A DNA stretch of 64,000 nucleotides from Acidimicrobiia bacterium (GTDB lineage: Bacteria > Actinomycetota > Acidimicrobiia > Acidimicrobiales > VFJN01), in assembly GCA_009694375.1 (NCBI GenBank), contig SHVB01000005.1, positions 62,001 through 126,000 on the forward strand. Direction: 5' to 3'. Each line of letters opens with the position of its first letter. Within the stretch, counting starts at the first letter, position 1. The position numbers and the translations under genes are program-made. Below the pieces are notes generated by a model that was not told the DNA's origin, searched no databases, and was given only the letters and a program-made list of their open reading frames with translations. Below are positions 1 to 8,872 of this stretch, piece after piece.

Positions 1-212
1 AGGTTCAGGTGGGGATGGTGGGCATCAACGTGCCCATCCCGGTTCCGGTGGCCGCCTTTAGTTTCGGTGGCTGGCGCGACTCCCTCTTCGGTGACAGCCA
101 CATGTACGGCGCCGAAGGCGTGCGCTTTTATACCCGCAACAAAGTGATCACCACTCGTTGGCCCGACCCCTCCACCAGCACCGTCGACCTCGGCTTTCCC
201 CGGCCCGACTGA
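1..212 (+). CDS. mmsA: Methylmalonate-semialdehyde dehydrogenase (CoA-acylating), C-terminal fragment
   Basis: The frame is open from the window edge (codons from base 3) to TGA at 210-212, so only about the last 69 residues are visible. The segments [16 protein letters not shown] and [13 protein letters not shown] are the typical C-terminal end of the MmsA branch of aldehyde dehydrogenases. These enzymes oxidise methylmalonate or malonate semialdehyde to propionyl-CoA or acetyl-CoA in the cytoplasm. Its position at the edge of an aminotransferase/aldehyde dehydrogenase/polyamine locus suggests a role in beta-alanine or polyamine breakdown, with malonate semialdehyde as the link. The catalytic Cys and the NAD site lie outside the window, so the family call rests on the tail only. 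Confidence 0.75.
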   Translation, partial: VQVGMVGINVPIPVPVAAFSFGGWRDSLFGDSHMYGAEGVRFYTRNKVITTRWPDPSTSTVDLGFPRPD

Positions 213-250
213 CCGGCGTCGCCCGCCAACGCCGGTCAGGGGCGGCGGAG

Positions 251-1672
251 TTAGTGCTTGATCATCACGTGCTTGAGTTCGGTGTAGTGCTCTACCGCGT
301 AGATACTCATGTCCTTTCCGTACCCGGACTGTTTGAAGCCGCCATGCGGCATCTCACTCATAATGGGGATGTGGTCGTTCACCCATACGGTGCCAAACCG
401 CAAACCCGCCGCCATTCGCATCGCTCGACCAACATCGCTGGTCCACACCGACGCGGCGAGGCCGTAGTCCACCCCGTTGGCCCAGGCCAGCAGGGTTTCT
501 TCGTCGGGGGCGCGCTGCACGGTGACGACGGGGCCGAATACCTCGCGCTGGACGATCTCGCTGTCCTGGGCGGGGCCCACCACGATGGAGGGGGCGTAGT
601 AGTAGCCCCCACCACCAGGAGCAGTAGCGCTGGTGAGCACTTCGGCTCCGGCTTCGGTGGCCCGGCGCACCATCGCCGTCACTCTCGCCAATTGCTCAGC
701 CGATACCACCGGACCCACCTCCGTATCGGGCAGGGTGGGATCGCCGAAGGGGATCTCGGTCACCTCTTGGTAGAGAGCCGCTACGAGCGCGTCGTAGACC
801 TTGGGGCCGGCGATCACCCGGCAGGCGGCGGTGCAGTCCTGACCGGAGTTGTAGTAGCCCGCCGCTCGAACGCCCGCGGCCACCGCCGCCGGGTCGGCGT
901 CGTCGAACACCACCACCGGCGCCTTGCCACCCAACTCGAGGTGCACCCGCTTGAGCGTGTTGGCGGATGCTCGGGCAACGGCCTGGCCGGCGGCCACCGA
1001 GCCGGTGAGAGACACCATCGCCACCTCGGGATGATCCACCAGCGCCACGCCAGCGGTCTCACCCTGGCCGCACACCACGTTGAATACACCGGGGGGCAAC
1101 ACATCGGCGGCAAGTTCGGCGAGACGCAATGCCGTATAGGGCGTGAGTTCCGACGGCTTCAGCACGACGGTGTTCCCGGCCGCCAGCGCCGGTGCCACCT
1201 TCCAGGTGGCCATGTTCAGTGGATAGTTCCAGGGGGCGATCGAACCGACCACGCCCAAGGGCTCCCGGCGCAACATCGAGGTGTAACCCTCCATGTACTC
1301 CCCGGCGGCGCGGCCTTCCAGGAACCGACCCGCCGACGCGAAGAAGTTCCAGTTGTCCAGGGTGAGATCCATTTCGAACTCCATAATCGACACCGGTTTA
1401 CCGACGTTCTCAGACTCGATCGCCGAGAGGGTCTCGATGTCGTCGCCGATGCGACGGGCCAACTCATGGAGTGCCTCGCTGCGCTGGCGCGGCGTCTGAG
1501 CCGCCCAGGCCGGAAAAGCGGCGGCCGCCGCTTGCACGGCATCGTCCACATCGGCGGCGTCGCTGGCCGGAGCGGTACCGATGATCCCGCCAGTGGCCGG
1601 ATTCACGATGTTGTCCGTGGCACCGGAGCGGGATGCCCGCCATTGGTTACCAATGAAATTCTCGTTACGCAT
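251..1672 (-). CDS. NAD-dependent aldehyde dehydrogenase, aminobutyraldehyde/betaine-aldehyde type
   Basis: 473-residue cytoplasmic ALDH, full length for the family. Visible landmarks in order: the APWNYPL segment of the NAD fold, LKPSE, the general-base Glu in LELGGK (about residue 245), the catalytic Cys in NSGQDCTA (about 280) and the late motif EVFGPV. The GQDCTA context is typical of gamma-aminobutyraldehyde and betaine-aldehyde dehydrogenases. The ATG at 1672 is preferred over one 7 codons upstream because GGAGGG lies 8-9 nt before it. It is divergent from the class III aminotransferase at 1787 and shares a promoter region with two perfect inverted repeats. The likely substrate is 4-aminobutanal or 3-aminopropanal from putrescine/spermidine; this is inferred from family and neighbours. 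Confidence 0.85.
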   Translation of the reverse strand: MRNENFIGNQWRASRSGATDNIVNPATGGIIGTAPASDAADVDDAVQAAAAAFPAWAAQTPRQRSEALHELARRIGDDIETLSAIESENVGKPVSIMEFEMDLTLDNWNFFASAGRFLEGRAAGEYMEGYTSMLRREPLGVVGSIAPWNYPLNMATWKVAPALAAGNTVVLKPSELTPYTALRLAELAADVLPPGVFNVVCGQGETAGVALVDHPEVAMVSLTGSVAAGQAVARASANTLKRVHLELGGKAPVVVFDDADPAAVAAGVRAAGYYNSGQDCTAACRVIAGPKVYDALVAALYQEVTEIPFGDPTLPDTEVGPVVSAEQLARVTAMVRRATEAGAEVLTSATAPGGGGYYYAPSIVVGPAQDSEIVQREVFGPVVTVQRAPDEETLLAWANGVDYGLAASVWTSDVGRAMRMAAGLRFGTVWVNDHIPIMSEMPHGGFKQSGYGKDMSIYAVEHYTELKHVMIKH

Positions 1673-1716
1673 CGAGCAAACCCTCCGTTGCAAGCGTTTC
1701 TAGCGTCACTATGCCA

Positions 1717-1735
1717 TACTACGGGCGAGGTAGTA
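1717..1735. promoter_or_regulatory. Inverted repeat TACTAC-N7-GTAGTA in the divergent promoter region
   Basis: Perfect 6-bp arms around a 7-nt spacer, located between the divergent aldehyde dehydrogenase and aminotransferase genes. A candidate operator for a local regulator such as the Lrp-type protein at 4260. No match to a known consensus is claimed. Confidence 0.4.
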
Positions 1736-1752
1736 GTAAAAAATTCTTTTCG

Positions 1753-1767
1753 CAACGGATACCGTTG
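1753..1767. promoter_or_regulatory. Inverted repeat CAACGG-ATA-CCGTTG upstream of the aminotransferase
   Basis: A perfect 15-bp palindrome with a 3-nt centre ends 19 nt before the ATG at 1787. A single half-site CCGTTG recurs at 1685-1690, next to the start of the divergent aldehyde dehydrogenase. A 15-bp dyad fits the operator size of Lrp/AsnC regulators, and one is encoded nearby. It is therefore a candidate operator for both divergent units. Confidence 0.45.
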
Positions 1768-1786
1768 ATCACTTCGGAGGCAATCC

Positions 1787-3142
1787 ATGACCATGACCAG
1801 CGACGAAATGGCGGCAGCGGCGGCCGACCACCTTTGGCTCCACTTCTCCCGACTCGAGGGCGAACCCGGCAGCCCCCTCACGGTGATCGAACGCGGGGAG
1901 GGCGCCTACGTCTGGGATGACCAGGGCAAACGCTACGTCGATGGTCTGGCCGGGCTGTTCGTGGTGCAAGTTGGCCACGGTCGCGACGAGATCGCCGCCG
2001 CCGCCGCCGCCCAAGCCGGCAAACTCGGCTACTTCCCCCTCTGGACCTACGCCCACCCCACCGCCGTCGAACTAGCCGCCCGGCTCGCCGCCATGGCCCC
2101 CGGCGACCTCAACCGCGTTTTCTTCACCACCGGGGGCGGCGAAGCGGTGGAGTCGGCCTGGAAACTCGCTCGCCAGTACTTCCTCGCCATCGGGCAAACC
2201 GAGCGAGTGAAGGTGATCAGTCGCCAGACGGCCTACCACGGCACCACCCTGGGCGCCTTGGAAATCACCGGCCTGGAAGGCATCAAAGATCCGTTCCGAC
2301 CGATGCTGAGCGGGCAGGCCCGTCACGTGCCCAACACCCTCGAGGCCCACCGGGCCAACCCGGATGATCCACTCGCAGGGGCCGATGCCATCGAAGCGAT
2401 GATCATCGCCGAAGGACCCGAAACGGTGGCGGCGGTCTTCCTGGAACCAGTGCAGAACGCCGGTGGCTGCCTGGTGCCGCCGGAGGGCTATTTCCAGCGA
2501 GTACGAGAGATCTGCGACCGCCACGGCGTGCTGCTCGTATCCGACGAGGTGATCTGCGCTTTCGGACGACTCGGGGGTTGGTTCGGCGCCAGTCGACTCG
2601 GCTATCAGCCCGACATGATCACCTTCGCCAAGGGGGTGACCTCGGGCTACGCGCCTCTCGGAGGCGTGATGATCTCCGACCGCTTGGCCGAGCCGTTCAT
2701 GGGCCATGCCGAGTCTTTCCTGCATGGCGTCACCTTCGGGGGTCACCCCGTGAGTTGCGCCGTGGCCCTTGCCAACCTCGACATCATGGAACGCGAAGAC
2801 CTCCCCGGCCGCGTCCAGGGCCTTGAAAGCGAGTTCCGCTCCTCCCTCAACACCCTCACCGACCTGCCCATCGTGCGGGAGGTACGGGGCATGGGCTTCT
2901 TCTACGGCATCGAACTCACCAAGAACGGCGACGACTTCTCCGAGCCCGAGTGCGAGTGGCTCATCCGCGGGTTCCTGTCGAAGCGGCTCCTCGAACTTGG
3001 CCTCATCTGTCGGGCCGACGACCGGGGAGACCCCGTCATCCAACTTTCGCCATCGCTGGTGGCGGGCGGCGACGAGTTCGACCTGATCTCCGCCACCTTG
3101 CACCAAGTGCTCCTGGAGGCGTGGAAGGAACTCGATCGATGA
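1787..3142 (+). CDS. PLP-dependent class III aminotransferase (omega-amino acid/polyamine:pyruvate type)
   Basis: 451 residues, normal length for fold-type I class III transaminases. The PLP phosphate region FTTGGGEAVESAWK, the YHGTT segment, the cofactor Asp in LLVSDEVICAFGR and the Schiff-base Lys in TFAKGVTSGYAPLGG are all present in the expected order. CGGAGG precedes the ATG by 7 nt. The stop overlaps the start of alanine dehydrogenase by 4 nt (ATGA), so the two are translationally coupled. The family transfers the terminal amino group of putrescine, beta-alanine or related amines to pyruvate, giving alanine. The coupling to an alanine-consuming enzyme supports pyruvate as acceptor. The exact amine donor cannot be read from the sequence. 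Confidence 0.87.
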   Translation: MTMTSDEMAAAAADHLWLHFSRLEGEPGSPLTVIERGEGAYVWDDQGKRYVDGLAGLFVVQVGHGRDEIAAAAAAQAGKLGYFPLWTYAHPTAVELAARLAAMAPGDLNRVFFTTGGGEAVESAWKLARQYFLAIGQTERVKVISRQTAYHGTTLGALEITGLEGIKDPFRPMLSGQARHVPNTLEAHRANPDDPLAGADAIEAMIIAEGPETVAAVFLEPVQNAGGCLVPPEGYFQRVREICDRHGVLLVSDEVICAFGRLGGWFGASRLGYQPDMITFAKGVTSGYAPLGGVMISDRLAEPFMGHAESFLHGVTFGGHPVSCAVALANLDIMEREDLPGRVQGLESEFRSSLNTLTDLPIVREVRGMGFFYGIELTKNGDDFSEPECEWLIRGFLSKRLLELGLICRADDRGDPVIQLSPSLVAGGDEFDLISATLHQVLLEAWKELDR

Positions 3143-4260
3143 AACTCTCGGTGGGCGTCCCCACGGAGATCAAGGCGGACGAGCGACGCGTCGCCCTCAC
3201 TCCCGACGGCGTGCGTGAAATGGACAGCCACGGCGTTCAGGTCCTCGTGCAGGCCGGGGCCGGGGCGGGCGCCAGCATTCCCGACGACGTCTACCGGGCC
3301 GCCGGGGCCGAAGTGGTGGCCAGCGCCGACGAAGTGTGGGCCCGCGCCGGCATGGTCGTGAAGGTCAAGGAACCTCAGGCCAGTGAGTTCGTGCACCTAC
3401 GGCCCGACCTGACCCTATTCACCTACCTGCACCTCGCCGCCTATCCGAAGGTGGCCGACGCGCTGTGCTCGGCCGGTACCACCGGCATCGCCTACGAGAC
3501 CGTGATGCGGCCCGACGGCTCGCTTCCGCTCCTCGCTCCCATGAGCGAAGTGGCGGGGCGGCTCGCCGTCCAAGCGGGGGCCCGCTTCCTCGAAGCCCCC
3601 CAGGGCGGACGCGGCGTACTGCTGGGCGGCGCCCCCGGGGTGCAACCGGCGCGCGTCGTGGTGATCGGGGCGGGCAACGTCGGTTGGAACTCAGCGTGGA
3701 TCGCGGCGGGCATGGAAGCCGAAGTGAACCTCCTCGACAAGAACCTCGACCGCCTGCGCTTCGTGGACCAGATCCATAAGGGGCGCATCACCACACTGGC
3801 CTCTAATCGCGGCACCGTGGAGCGATGCATCGCCGAAGCCGACCTCGTGATCGGGGCCGTGCTGGTGGCGGGGGACCGCGCCCCGGTAGTGATCACCGAG
3901 TCCATGGTGCGAACGATGAAGCCCGGGGCGGTGATCGTGGATGTGGCCATCGACCAGGGCGGGTGCGTGGAGACTTCGCGCGAGACCACCCACCACGACC
4001 CCACCTATACAGAACACGGTGTGGTGCACTACTGCGTCGGCAACATGCCCGGCGCCGTACCGATCACCTCCACCCACGCCCTCACCAACGCCACCCTCCC
4101 CTACCTCGTGGAGGTGGCTCTCCTGGGCATCACCGAGGCCGGCCGCGCCGACCACACCCTGGCCCACGGTCTCAATACCGAAGGCGGTGAGGTAGTCAAC
4201 GCGGTGGTGGCCGAAGCCCTCACAAGACCCGCCGGCACCCCCAGCCACGGCGTCGTGTGA
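3139..4260 (+). CDS. ald: Alanine dehydrogenase
   Basis: 373 residues, beginning MKLSVGVPTEIKADERRVAL, a hallmark of NAD-dependent L-alanine dehydrogenases. The substrate-binding Lys75 (VVKVKEP) and active-site His98 (YLHLAAYP) are in their usual places. The Rossmann motif VIGAGNVGWNSA follows at about residue 175. The start ATG overlaps the preceding aminotransferase stop (ATGA), and the next gene starts on its own stop (TGATG), so three genes form one coupled unit. Likely job: oxidatively deaminate the alanine made by the transaminase, returning pyruvate and NADH and releasing ammonium. A longer in-frame extension upstream overlaps the aminotransferase and lacks family similarity, so it was rejected. 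Confidence 0.92.
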   Translation: MKLSVGVPTEIKADERRVALTPDGVREMDSHGVQVLVQAGAGAGASIPDDVYRAAGAEVVASADEVWARAGMVVKVKEPQASEFVHLRPDLTLFTYLHLAAYPKVADALCSAGTTGIAYETVMRPDGSLPLLAPMSEVAGRLAVQAGARFLEAPQGGRGVLLGGAPGVQPARVVVIGAGNVGWNSAWIAAGMEAEVNLLDKNLDRLRFVDQIHKGRITTLASNRGTVERCIAEADLVIGAVLVAGDRAPVVITESMVRTMKPGAVIVDVAIDQGGCVETSRETTHHDPTYTEHGVVHYCVGNMPGAVPITSTHALTNATLPYLVEVALLGITEAGRADHTLAHGLNTEGGEVVNAVVAEALTRPAGTPSHGVV

Positions 4261-4721
4261 TGCCGGAACCCGCAACGGAGCTCGACGACACCGACAAGGC
4301 GATCATCCGTCTCCTGCAGGTTGATGGACGAGCGCCGTATTCCAAACTCGCTCCGCAGGTGGGCCTCTCCCAGGCGGCGGTTCGCCAACGCGTACAACGG
4401 CTAACCGAACGCGGGGTCATGCAAGTGGTGGCCGTCACCGACCCTGTCACCCTTGGGTTCGACATCCAGGCCATGGTGGCCATTTCGGTGGTCGGCGATG
4501 TACGCCAAGTCGCCAGCGCCCTCGAACACCTGGCCGAAGTGGCCTACGTAGTCATCACTGCGGGACGGTTCGACCTTCTCATTGAGGTGGTGTGCACCGA
4601 TCAACAGCACCTGCTCGCGTTGGTGAACGACCATGTCCGAGCCATCCAGGGCGTATCCAAAACCGAGGTCTTCACCTACATGAGCCTCGTAAAACAGACC
4701 TACAGCTGGGGTGTCCGCTAA
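4260..4721 (+). CDS. Lrp/AsnC-family transcriptional regulator
   Basis: 153 residues, the standard Lrp size. An N-terminal winged helix-turn-helix (TDKAIIRLLQVDGRAPYSKL, then GLSQAAVRQRVQRLTERG) is followed by an alpha/beta RAM ligand-binding domain ending near residue 150. The ATG overlaps the alanine dehydrogenase stop (TGATG); a GTG one codon earlier is possible. Lrp-type proteins sense amino acids and often control the catabolic genes beside them. Here alanine or an omega-amino acid is a reasonable ligand, and the two dyads at 1717-1735 and 1753-1767 are reasonable targets. It ends 17 bp from the convergent potC. Confidence 0.88.
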   Translation: MPEPATELDDTDKAIIRLLQVDGRAPYSKLAPQVGLSQAAVRQRVQRLTERGVMQVVAVTDPVTLGFDIQAMVAISVVGDVRQVASALEHLAEVAYVVITAGRFDLLIEVVCTDQQHLLALVNDHVRAIQGVSKTEVFTYMSLVKQTYSWGVR

Positions 4722-4738
4722 CGAAAGCCCCGGGTTGC

Positions 4739-5557
4739 TCAGTGCCCGTCCGTCCGGCGCCGGAAGACCACCCCGGCCAGCATCAAGGTGATGCTGCCGA
4801 GCAGCACGACGGTGGCCAGCACGTTGATCTGGGGAGAAATTTGGGCGCGCGAGGCCCCAAAGATCCGGAGGGGAAACGTCTCCTCGGAGCCTGAGTTGAA
4901 GAACGTGATGATGAAGTCGTCGATGGACAGGGCGAAACTGAGCAGCCCGGCGGCGAGAATCCCGGGGGTGATCAGAGGCAGGGTCACCCGGCTGAACGTG
5001 CGCCACGGACTCGCCCCGAGATCCATGGCGGCATCCTCCAGGTTCCAGTCGAAGCCGCGAATACGGGCCTTGACCGTGAGCGCCACAAACGACGTGCAGA
5101 ACAGAACGTGGGCGATCAATATTGTGACGAAACCCCGCTGTACGCCCCGGCTGATGAACAAGGTCGCTAACGATGAGCCCATCACGATCTCGGGCGTGGT
5201 GATGGGCAGTACCAGCAGCAAGCCGATGAGCGCTCCGCCTCGGAACCGGTAGCGCACGAGGGCCAGCGCCATCAGGGTCCCCAGGATGGTGGCCACCACC
5301 GCCGAGATAGCGGCCACCTTGAGCGAGAGCACCATGGCGTCGGTGAGGGGACCGGGAGCGAAGGGAGACTTCCAGTTATCGAGCGTGAATTCCTGCCAGA
5401 TGATGTTGAACTTCCCGCGTGGCTTGTTGAACGAATAGGCCACGATGACGGCGATGGGCAGGAAAAGATACACGAACCCCGCCGCCGCGAAGGCTGTGAG
5501 CCCCCACCGGCCGGCCCGACCGAGGGCGGTCTCAGGGGGTTGGGAGCCGGTACTCAT
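4739..5557 (-). CDS. potC: Spermidine/putrescine ABC transporter permease, PotC type
   Basis: 272-residue inner-membrane permease with about six hydrophobic segments. The EAA-loop region (DAAMDLGASPWRTFSRVTLP), which docks on the ATPase, is clear in the second half. It is the last gene of the four-gene pot operon. Its ATG overlaps the potB stop by one base (TGATG); a TTG one codon upstream is a less likely start. It pairs with PotB to form the transmembrane channel. Family members import polyamines; some close relatives carry other small cations or amino acids, so substrate identity rests on the operon and the polyamine-catabolic neighbours. Confidence 0.87.
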   Translation of the reverse strand: MSTGSQPPETALGRAGRWGLTAFAAAGFVYLFLPIAVIVAYSFNKPRGKFNIIWQEFTLDNWKSPFAPGPLTDAMVLSLKVAAISAVVATILGTLMALALVRYRFRGGALIGLLLVLPITTPEIVMGSSLATLFISRGVQRGFVTILIAHVLFCTSFVALTVKARIRGFDWNLEDAAMDLGASPWRTFSRVTLPLITPGILAAGLLSFALSIDDFIITFFNSGSEETFPLRIFGASRAQISPQINVLATVVLLGSITLMLAGVVFRRRTDGH

Positions 5558-6462
5558 CAAATGAGATCGTCGGTGCCGAGCATCCGGGCGTAGATCAGCG
5601 TGCCTATCGTCATGATGATCATCAGCATGAAGCTCAGGGCCGCCGCGGTGGGGAGGTCTCCCTGCACGAGGAAGCGATCCTGGATGACCGACCCAATCAT
5701 GGTGTTACGCGGCCCCCCTAAAAACTTGGCGTTTATGAAATCGCCGGACGCCGGGATGAAGGTGAGCAGACTGCCGGCAAACAAACCCGGCAACGACAAC
5801 GGCAGCACAACCTTTCGGAAGGCCTGCCAGCCGTTGTTGTAGAGGTCCTTGGCGGCATCGGCGAGCCCGAGGTCGATCTTCTCCAGGCTCACATAGATCG
5901 GCAGGATCATAAAGGGGAGGAAGTTGTAGGTGAGCCCTCCGATCACCGCCGTGTGGGTAGACAACAGCCGCCCATCGCTCATGATCCCTAGTGATTCGAG
6001 CAAGCCGCTGAACTGCAGGTACTCAATCGCCGACACCACCGGCCCCTTATCGGAGAGCACATTCACCCACGCCAGGGTGCGGATCAAGAAGGACGTGAAG
6101 AATGGAATCACCACCAGACCCAGGAGCACGTTGCGGTACCGACCACCACGAAAGGCGATCACGTAGGCGATGGGGTAGCCAATGAGAATGCAGGCCACCG
6201 TGGCGATACCGGCGTAGGCGAAGGACCGGAGGAACTGCTCGGAGTAATCCCCGATGGCGTTCGTGTAGTTGGAGAGTTCCCAGGTGAGCCGGATGTCGTT
6301 GGGGTCGAAGCGACTGGTCTTCACCGATAGGGAGGTCCGCCCGAGCGTGACCAGCGGCACGAGGAAAAACAGCAGCAGCCACAAGACGCCCGGCGACAGC
6401 AGGCCGTACGGCACGATGCCAGACGACCGCCGAGAACGATCCTCCCCGCTCCGGCTCACCAC
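5557..6462 (-). CDS. potB: Spermidine/putrescine ABC transporter permease, PotB type
   Basis: 301 residues with about six transmembrane stretches and an EAA loop (DLGLADAAKDLYNNGWQAF, then KVVLPLSLPG). Opening residues are GTG-GTG-AGC; either GTG may start translation. It lies 11 nt after potD and overlaps potC by one base. It is the PotB half of the heterodimeric channel. No frameshift or missing core segment is visible. Confidence 0.87.
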   Translation of the reverse strand: MVSRSGEDRSRRSSGIVPYGLLSPGVLWLLLFFLVPLVTLGRTSLSVKTSRFDPNDIRLTWELSNYTNAIGDYSEQFLRSFAYAGIATVACILIGYPIAYVIAFRGGRYRNVLLGLVVIPFFTSFLIRTLAWVNVLSDKGPVVSAIEYLQFSGLLESLGIMSDGRLLSTHTAVIGGLTYNFLPFMILPIYVSLEKIDLGLADAAKDLYNNGWQAFRKVVLPLSLPGLFAGSLLTFIPASGDFINAKFLGGPRNTMIGSVIQDRFLVQGDLPTAAALSFMLMIIMTIGTLIYARMLGTDDLI

Positions 6463-6473
6463 AGATTCGCGCT

Positions 6474-7649
6474 CTAGGCCCCGGTGATTTCCGAGAAACG
6501 TTCGTCGAACGCGGCTTCGGCCTCGTTGTCGAGGTTCGCAAATACATTGAGCCGTTCGAGCGTGGCGGGGTCGGGGAACAGGAGCTGGCTCTTCGCCAGG
6601 GCCTGCTGCGCCTCGTCCCCGGCGGCCATGACGGCCTGAACCCCCTCCACCGGTGTGTTGTAGCCCACGTAGCTCGTGATGCGAGCGGCGTTTTCAGGGT
6701 CGTAGAGGTAGTTCATCCATGCGGCGGTGTTGGCCGCATTCTTCGACCCCGAAGGAATGACCATCACGTCGCTCCACTGCATCCCCCCCTCGTCGGGGAT
6801 AACGAAGCGAATATCGGGGTTATCAAGCGATAGTTGCAAGACGTCGCCAGACCACCCGATGCAGGCGGCGTAGTTACCGGTAGCCAAATCGTCCATGTAG
6901 TCGTTGCCGGTGAAGGCCCGTATCTGTCCGCTGGAGGTGGCGTCCTCGATCATGGAAAAGGCCTCGGTGGCACCCTCAAAAGTGGCCTTAGTGGGGTCCT
7001 GGCCGGTGAGCAGCATCGTAAGGCCAACGGTGTCGCGCATCTCGAGGAGCATCCCCACCCGTCCCTTGAACGCCGGATCGAACAGGTCGCCCGTGCTCGT
7101 CAACTCCCGGCCCGTCTCGGTAATGTTGTAGGCGATCCCGGTCATACCCGAGGCGTAGGGAAGCGAGAAGCGACCATCCGGATCCCAGGCCGGCTTGCGC
7201 AATTGGGGAACGAGGTTGGCGGCATTCGGGATGTTGTCGAAGGGGACCTCCTGCACCCAGCCCAGGTCGATCAGCCGGGCGGCCAGCCAAAAGGTGGGCG
7301 TGATGATGTCGGGACCGATCGACTTCTTGGCGGCTAGGTCCGCCTGCACCTTGGCGAAATACTCGTTGTTGTCGTTGAATCCCTCGGTGTATTTGAAGTC
7401 GAGACCGGAGTCTTTTCGGAACAGGTCGAGCGTCTCTTCATCCATGTAGGCGGGCCAGTTCTCGTGCCAGAGTGAGTTCGAGGAGCCCTCGGCGTTGTTG
7501 GCGTCGCCGCTGTCGTCGCTACCACAGGCGGCCAGAAGGCCGGGGCCGACTACCCCGGCAGCAGCCAGGGCGCTCATCCGACCGAGCAAGGTTCGGCGCG
7601 AGAGCAGCGGCCCAAGCGCGGGGCGCGGGTTCATCGGGGTGTTAGTCAT
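6474..7649 (-). CDS. potD: Spermidine/putrescine-binding lipoprotein, PotD type, with Tat signal
   Basis: 391 residues. The N-terminus has a twin-arginine motif SRRTLLG (Arg18-Arg19), a hydrophobic stretch and a lipobox LAAC with Cys42 as the lipidation site, so the protein should be exported folded and anchored outside the membrane. The mature part matches the bacterial extracellular solute-binding fold of PotD/PotF: NWPAYMDEETLDLF near the N-terminus and WMNYLYDPENAARI near the C-terminus. Its start overlaps the potA stop by 4 nt (ATGA). It captures the polyamine and delivers it to PotBC. The ligand is inferred from family and operon. Confidence 0.88.
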   Translation of the reverse strand: MTNTPMNPRPALGPLLSRRTLLGRMSALAAAGVVGPGLLAACGSDDSGDANNAEGSSNSLWHENWPAYMDEETLDLFRKDSGLDFKYTEGFNDNNEYFAKVQADLAAKKSIGPDIITPTFWLAARLIDLGWVQEVPFDNIPNAANLVPQLRKPAWDPDGRFSLPYASGMTGIAYNITETGRELTSTGDLFDPAFKGRVGMLLEMRDTVGLTMLLTGQDPTKATFEGATEAFSMIEDATSSGQIRAFTGNDYMDDLATGNYAACIGWSGDVLQLSLDNPDIRFVIPDEGGMQWSDVMVIPSGSKNAANTAAWMNYLYDPENAARITSYVGYNTPVEGVQAVMAAGDEAQQALAKSQLLFPDPATLERLNVFANLDNEAEAAFDERFSEITGA

Positions 7650-8824
7650 GTGGGCGTTCCTCCGTGAGGATCAGTGGTAGCGGGTTTCCCGCTGGGTACA
7701 AGATAGGCGTCGGAGCGGGGCCAGGTAGCCCAGGCGTGATCGCCGGGCCCGAGACCATCGAGCGAGTGATCATCGCCGAGGTGGGCCACCAGGGGGGCGC
7801 CATCGCTGCCGGCGAGGCCTACATGCAGTGTTGCCCCGCGGAAAATCACTTCTTGCAGCACCACGGGCACTCCATCGGAGCCCTCAACGGGTGGGTTGCG
7901 CCCCACCTGGACCCGCTCCGGGCGGATCATCACCAACGCGTCGCTGCCGACACCCACTTCGCCCGCCGAGCGCGGCGAGACGGTGCCACCCGGCACCGAC
8001 ACGGCCGCCAGACCTCCATCCACCCGCTCGACCGTGCCCGGCAACAGATTGGCCTCGCCGATGAACCCGGCCACAAACGGCGTCGCCGGCCGATGGTAGA
8101 TCTCGGCCGGGGTGCCGATCTGCTCCACCCAACCATCGCTCATCACCGCGATGTGATCGCTCATCGTCAGTGCTTCTTGCTGATCGTGAGTAACGAACAC
8201 GAAGGTGACGCCGGTATCGCGCTGGATACGCTTCAATTCGAGTTGCATTGCCTGCCGCAGTTTGAGGTCCAACGCCGCCAGGGGCTCATCGAGCAAGAGC
8301 GCCGACGGCTTGTTCACCAAGGCGCGGGCTAGGGCCACTCGCTGCTGCTGGCCACCAGAGAGTTGGGCGGGACGGCGCGTGGCGAAGTCGTTCATGCGCA
8401 CGATTTCCAGCATCTCGCCCACTTGCTGTGTTATGTCCCGCTTCGGCACCTTCCGGCTCCGAGGACCAAACGCCACGTTGTCGAACACCGACATATGGGG
8501 AAACAGCGCGTACTGCTGAAAGACGGTGTTGACGTTTCGCCGGTATGCCGGGGTTCGCGAGACGTCGTCTCCATCGAGAAAAATTCTCCCCGAGGTTGGC
8601 GATTCAAACCCGGCAATCATGCGAAGAGTTGTCGTCTTGCCGCAGCCCGAGGGGCCGAGCATCGAAAAGAACGACCCCCGCTCAATACCGAAGCAGGCAT
8701 CCTGCACGGCCACGAAATCAGCGAAGCGTTTGGCGACGTGATCAAGGACGATCACATCGTTTGAGGGGTCGGTGACCTCGGCGATCTTCACCTCGGTTGG
8801 CCCTGGCTGGCTTGCCTCACTCAC
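7646..8824 (-). CDS. potA: Spermidine/putrescine ABC transporter ATP-binding protein, PotA type
   Basis: 392 residues. ATPase domain: Walker [10 protein letters not shown] (residues 57-65), Q-loop region [13 protein letters not shown], signature [15 protein letters not shown] (about 156), Walker [13 protein letters not shown] and the switch His in FVTHDQ. A C-terminal TOBE-type regulatory domain follows (ERVQVGRNP region). It is the first gene of the operon potA-potD-potB-potC, all joined by overlaps or gaps of 11 nt or less. The GTG start has only a weak ribosome-binding site. It is divergent from the puuB-like oxidase, with 48 bp between the two start codons. Confidence 0.9.
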   Translation of the reverse strand: MSEASQPGPTEVKIAEVTDPSNDVIVLDHVAKRFADFVAVQDACFGIERGSFFSMLGPSGCGKTTTLRMIAGFESPTSGRIFLDGDDVSRTPAYRRNVNTVFQQYALFPHMSVFDNVAFGPRSRKVPKRDITQQVGEMLEIVRMNDFATRRPAQLSGGQQQRVALARALVNKPSALLLDEPLAALDLKLRQAMQLELKRIQRDTGVTFVFVTHDQQEALTMSDHIAVMSDGWVEQIGTPAEIYHRPATPFVAGFIGEANLLPGTVERVDGGLAAVSVPGGTVSPRSAGEVGVGSDALVMIRPERVQVGRNPPVEGSDGVPVVLQEVIFRGATLHVGLAGSDGAPLVAHLGDDHSLDGLGPGDHAWATWPRSDAYLVPSGKPATTDPHGGTPT

Positions 8825-8858
8825 GCCGCTACATTCCCATATATCTTAAGGAGTTAGT

Positions 8859-8872
8859 TACCATCGTTTCCT
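8859..8872 (+). promoter_or_regulatory. TANNNT -10 box for a leaderless start (puuB-like gene)
   Basis: TACCAT at 8859-8864 lies 8 nt before the ATG at 8873. AAGGAG at 8848-8853 is 19 nt from the ATG, too far to act as its ribosome-binding site. A leaderless transcript starting at or beside the ATG is therefore likely. Confidence 0.4.

Noticed and set aside
158-1768. Long open frame on the plus strand opposite the aldehyde dehydrogenase
   Set aside because: It is a composition-driven shadow of the minus-strand gene: no family motifs and rich in Arg/His/Gly. The minus-strand frame has the full ALDH signature.
2950-3138. N-terminal extension of alanine dehydrogenase
   Set aside because: The 63 extra residues are the out-of-frame shadow of the aminotransferase end; the enzyme starts at MKLSVGVPTE.
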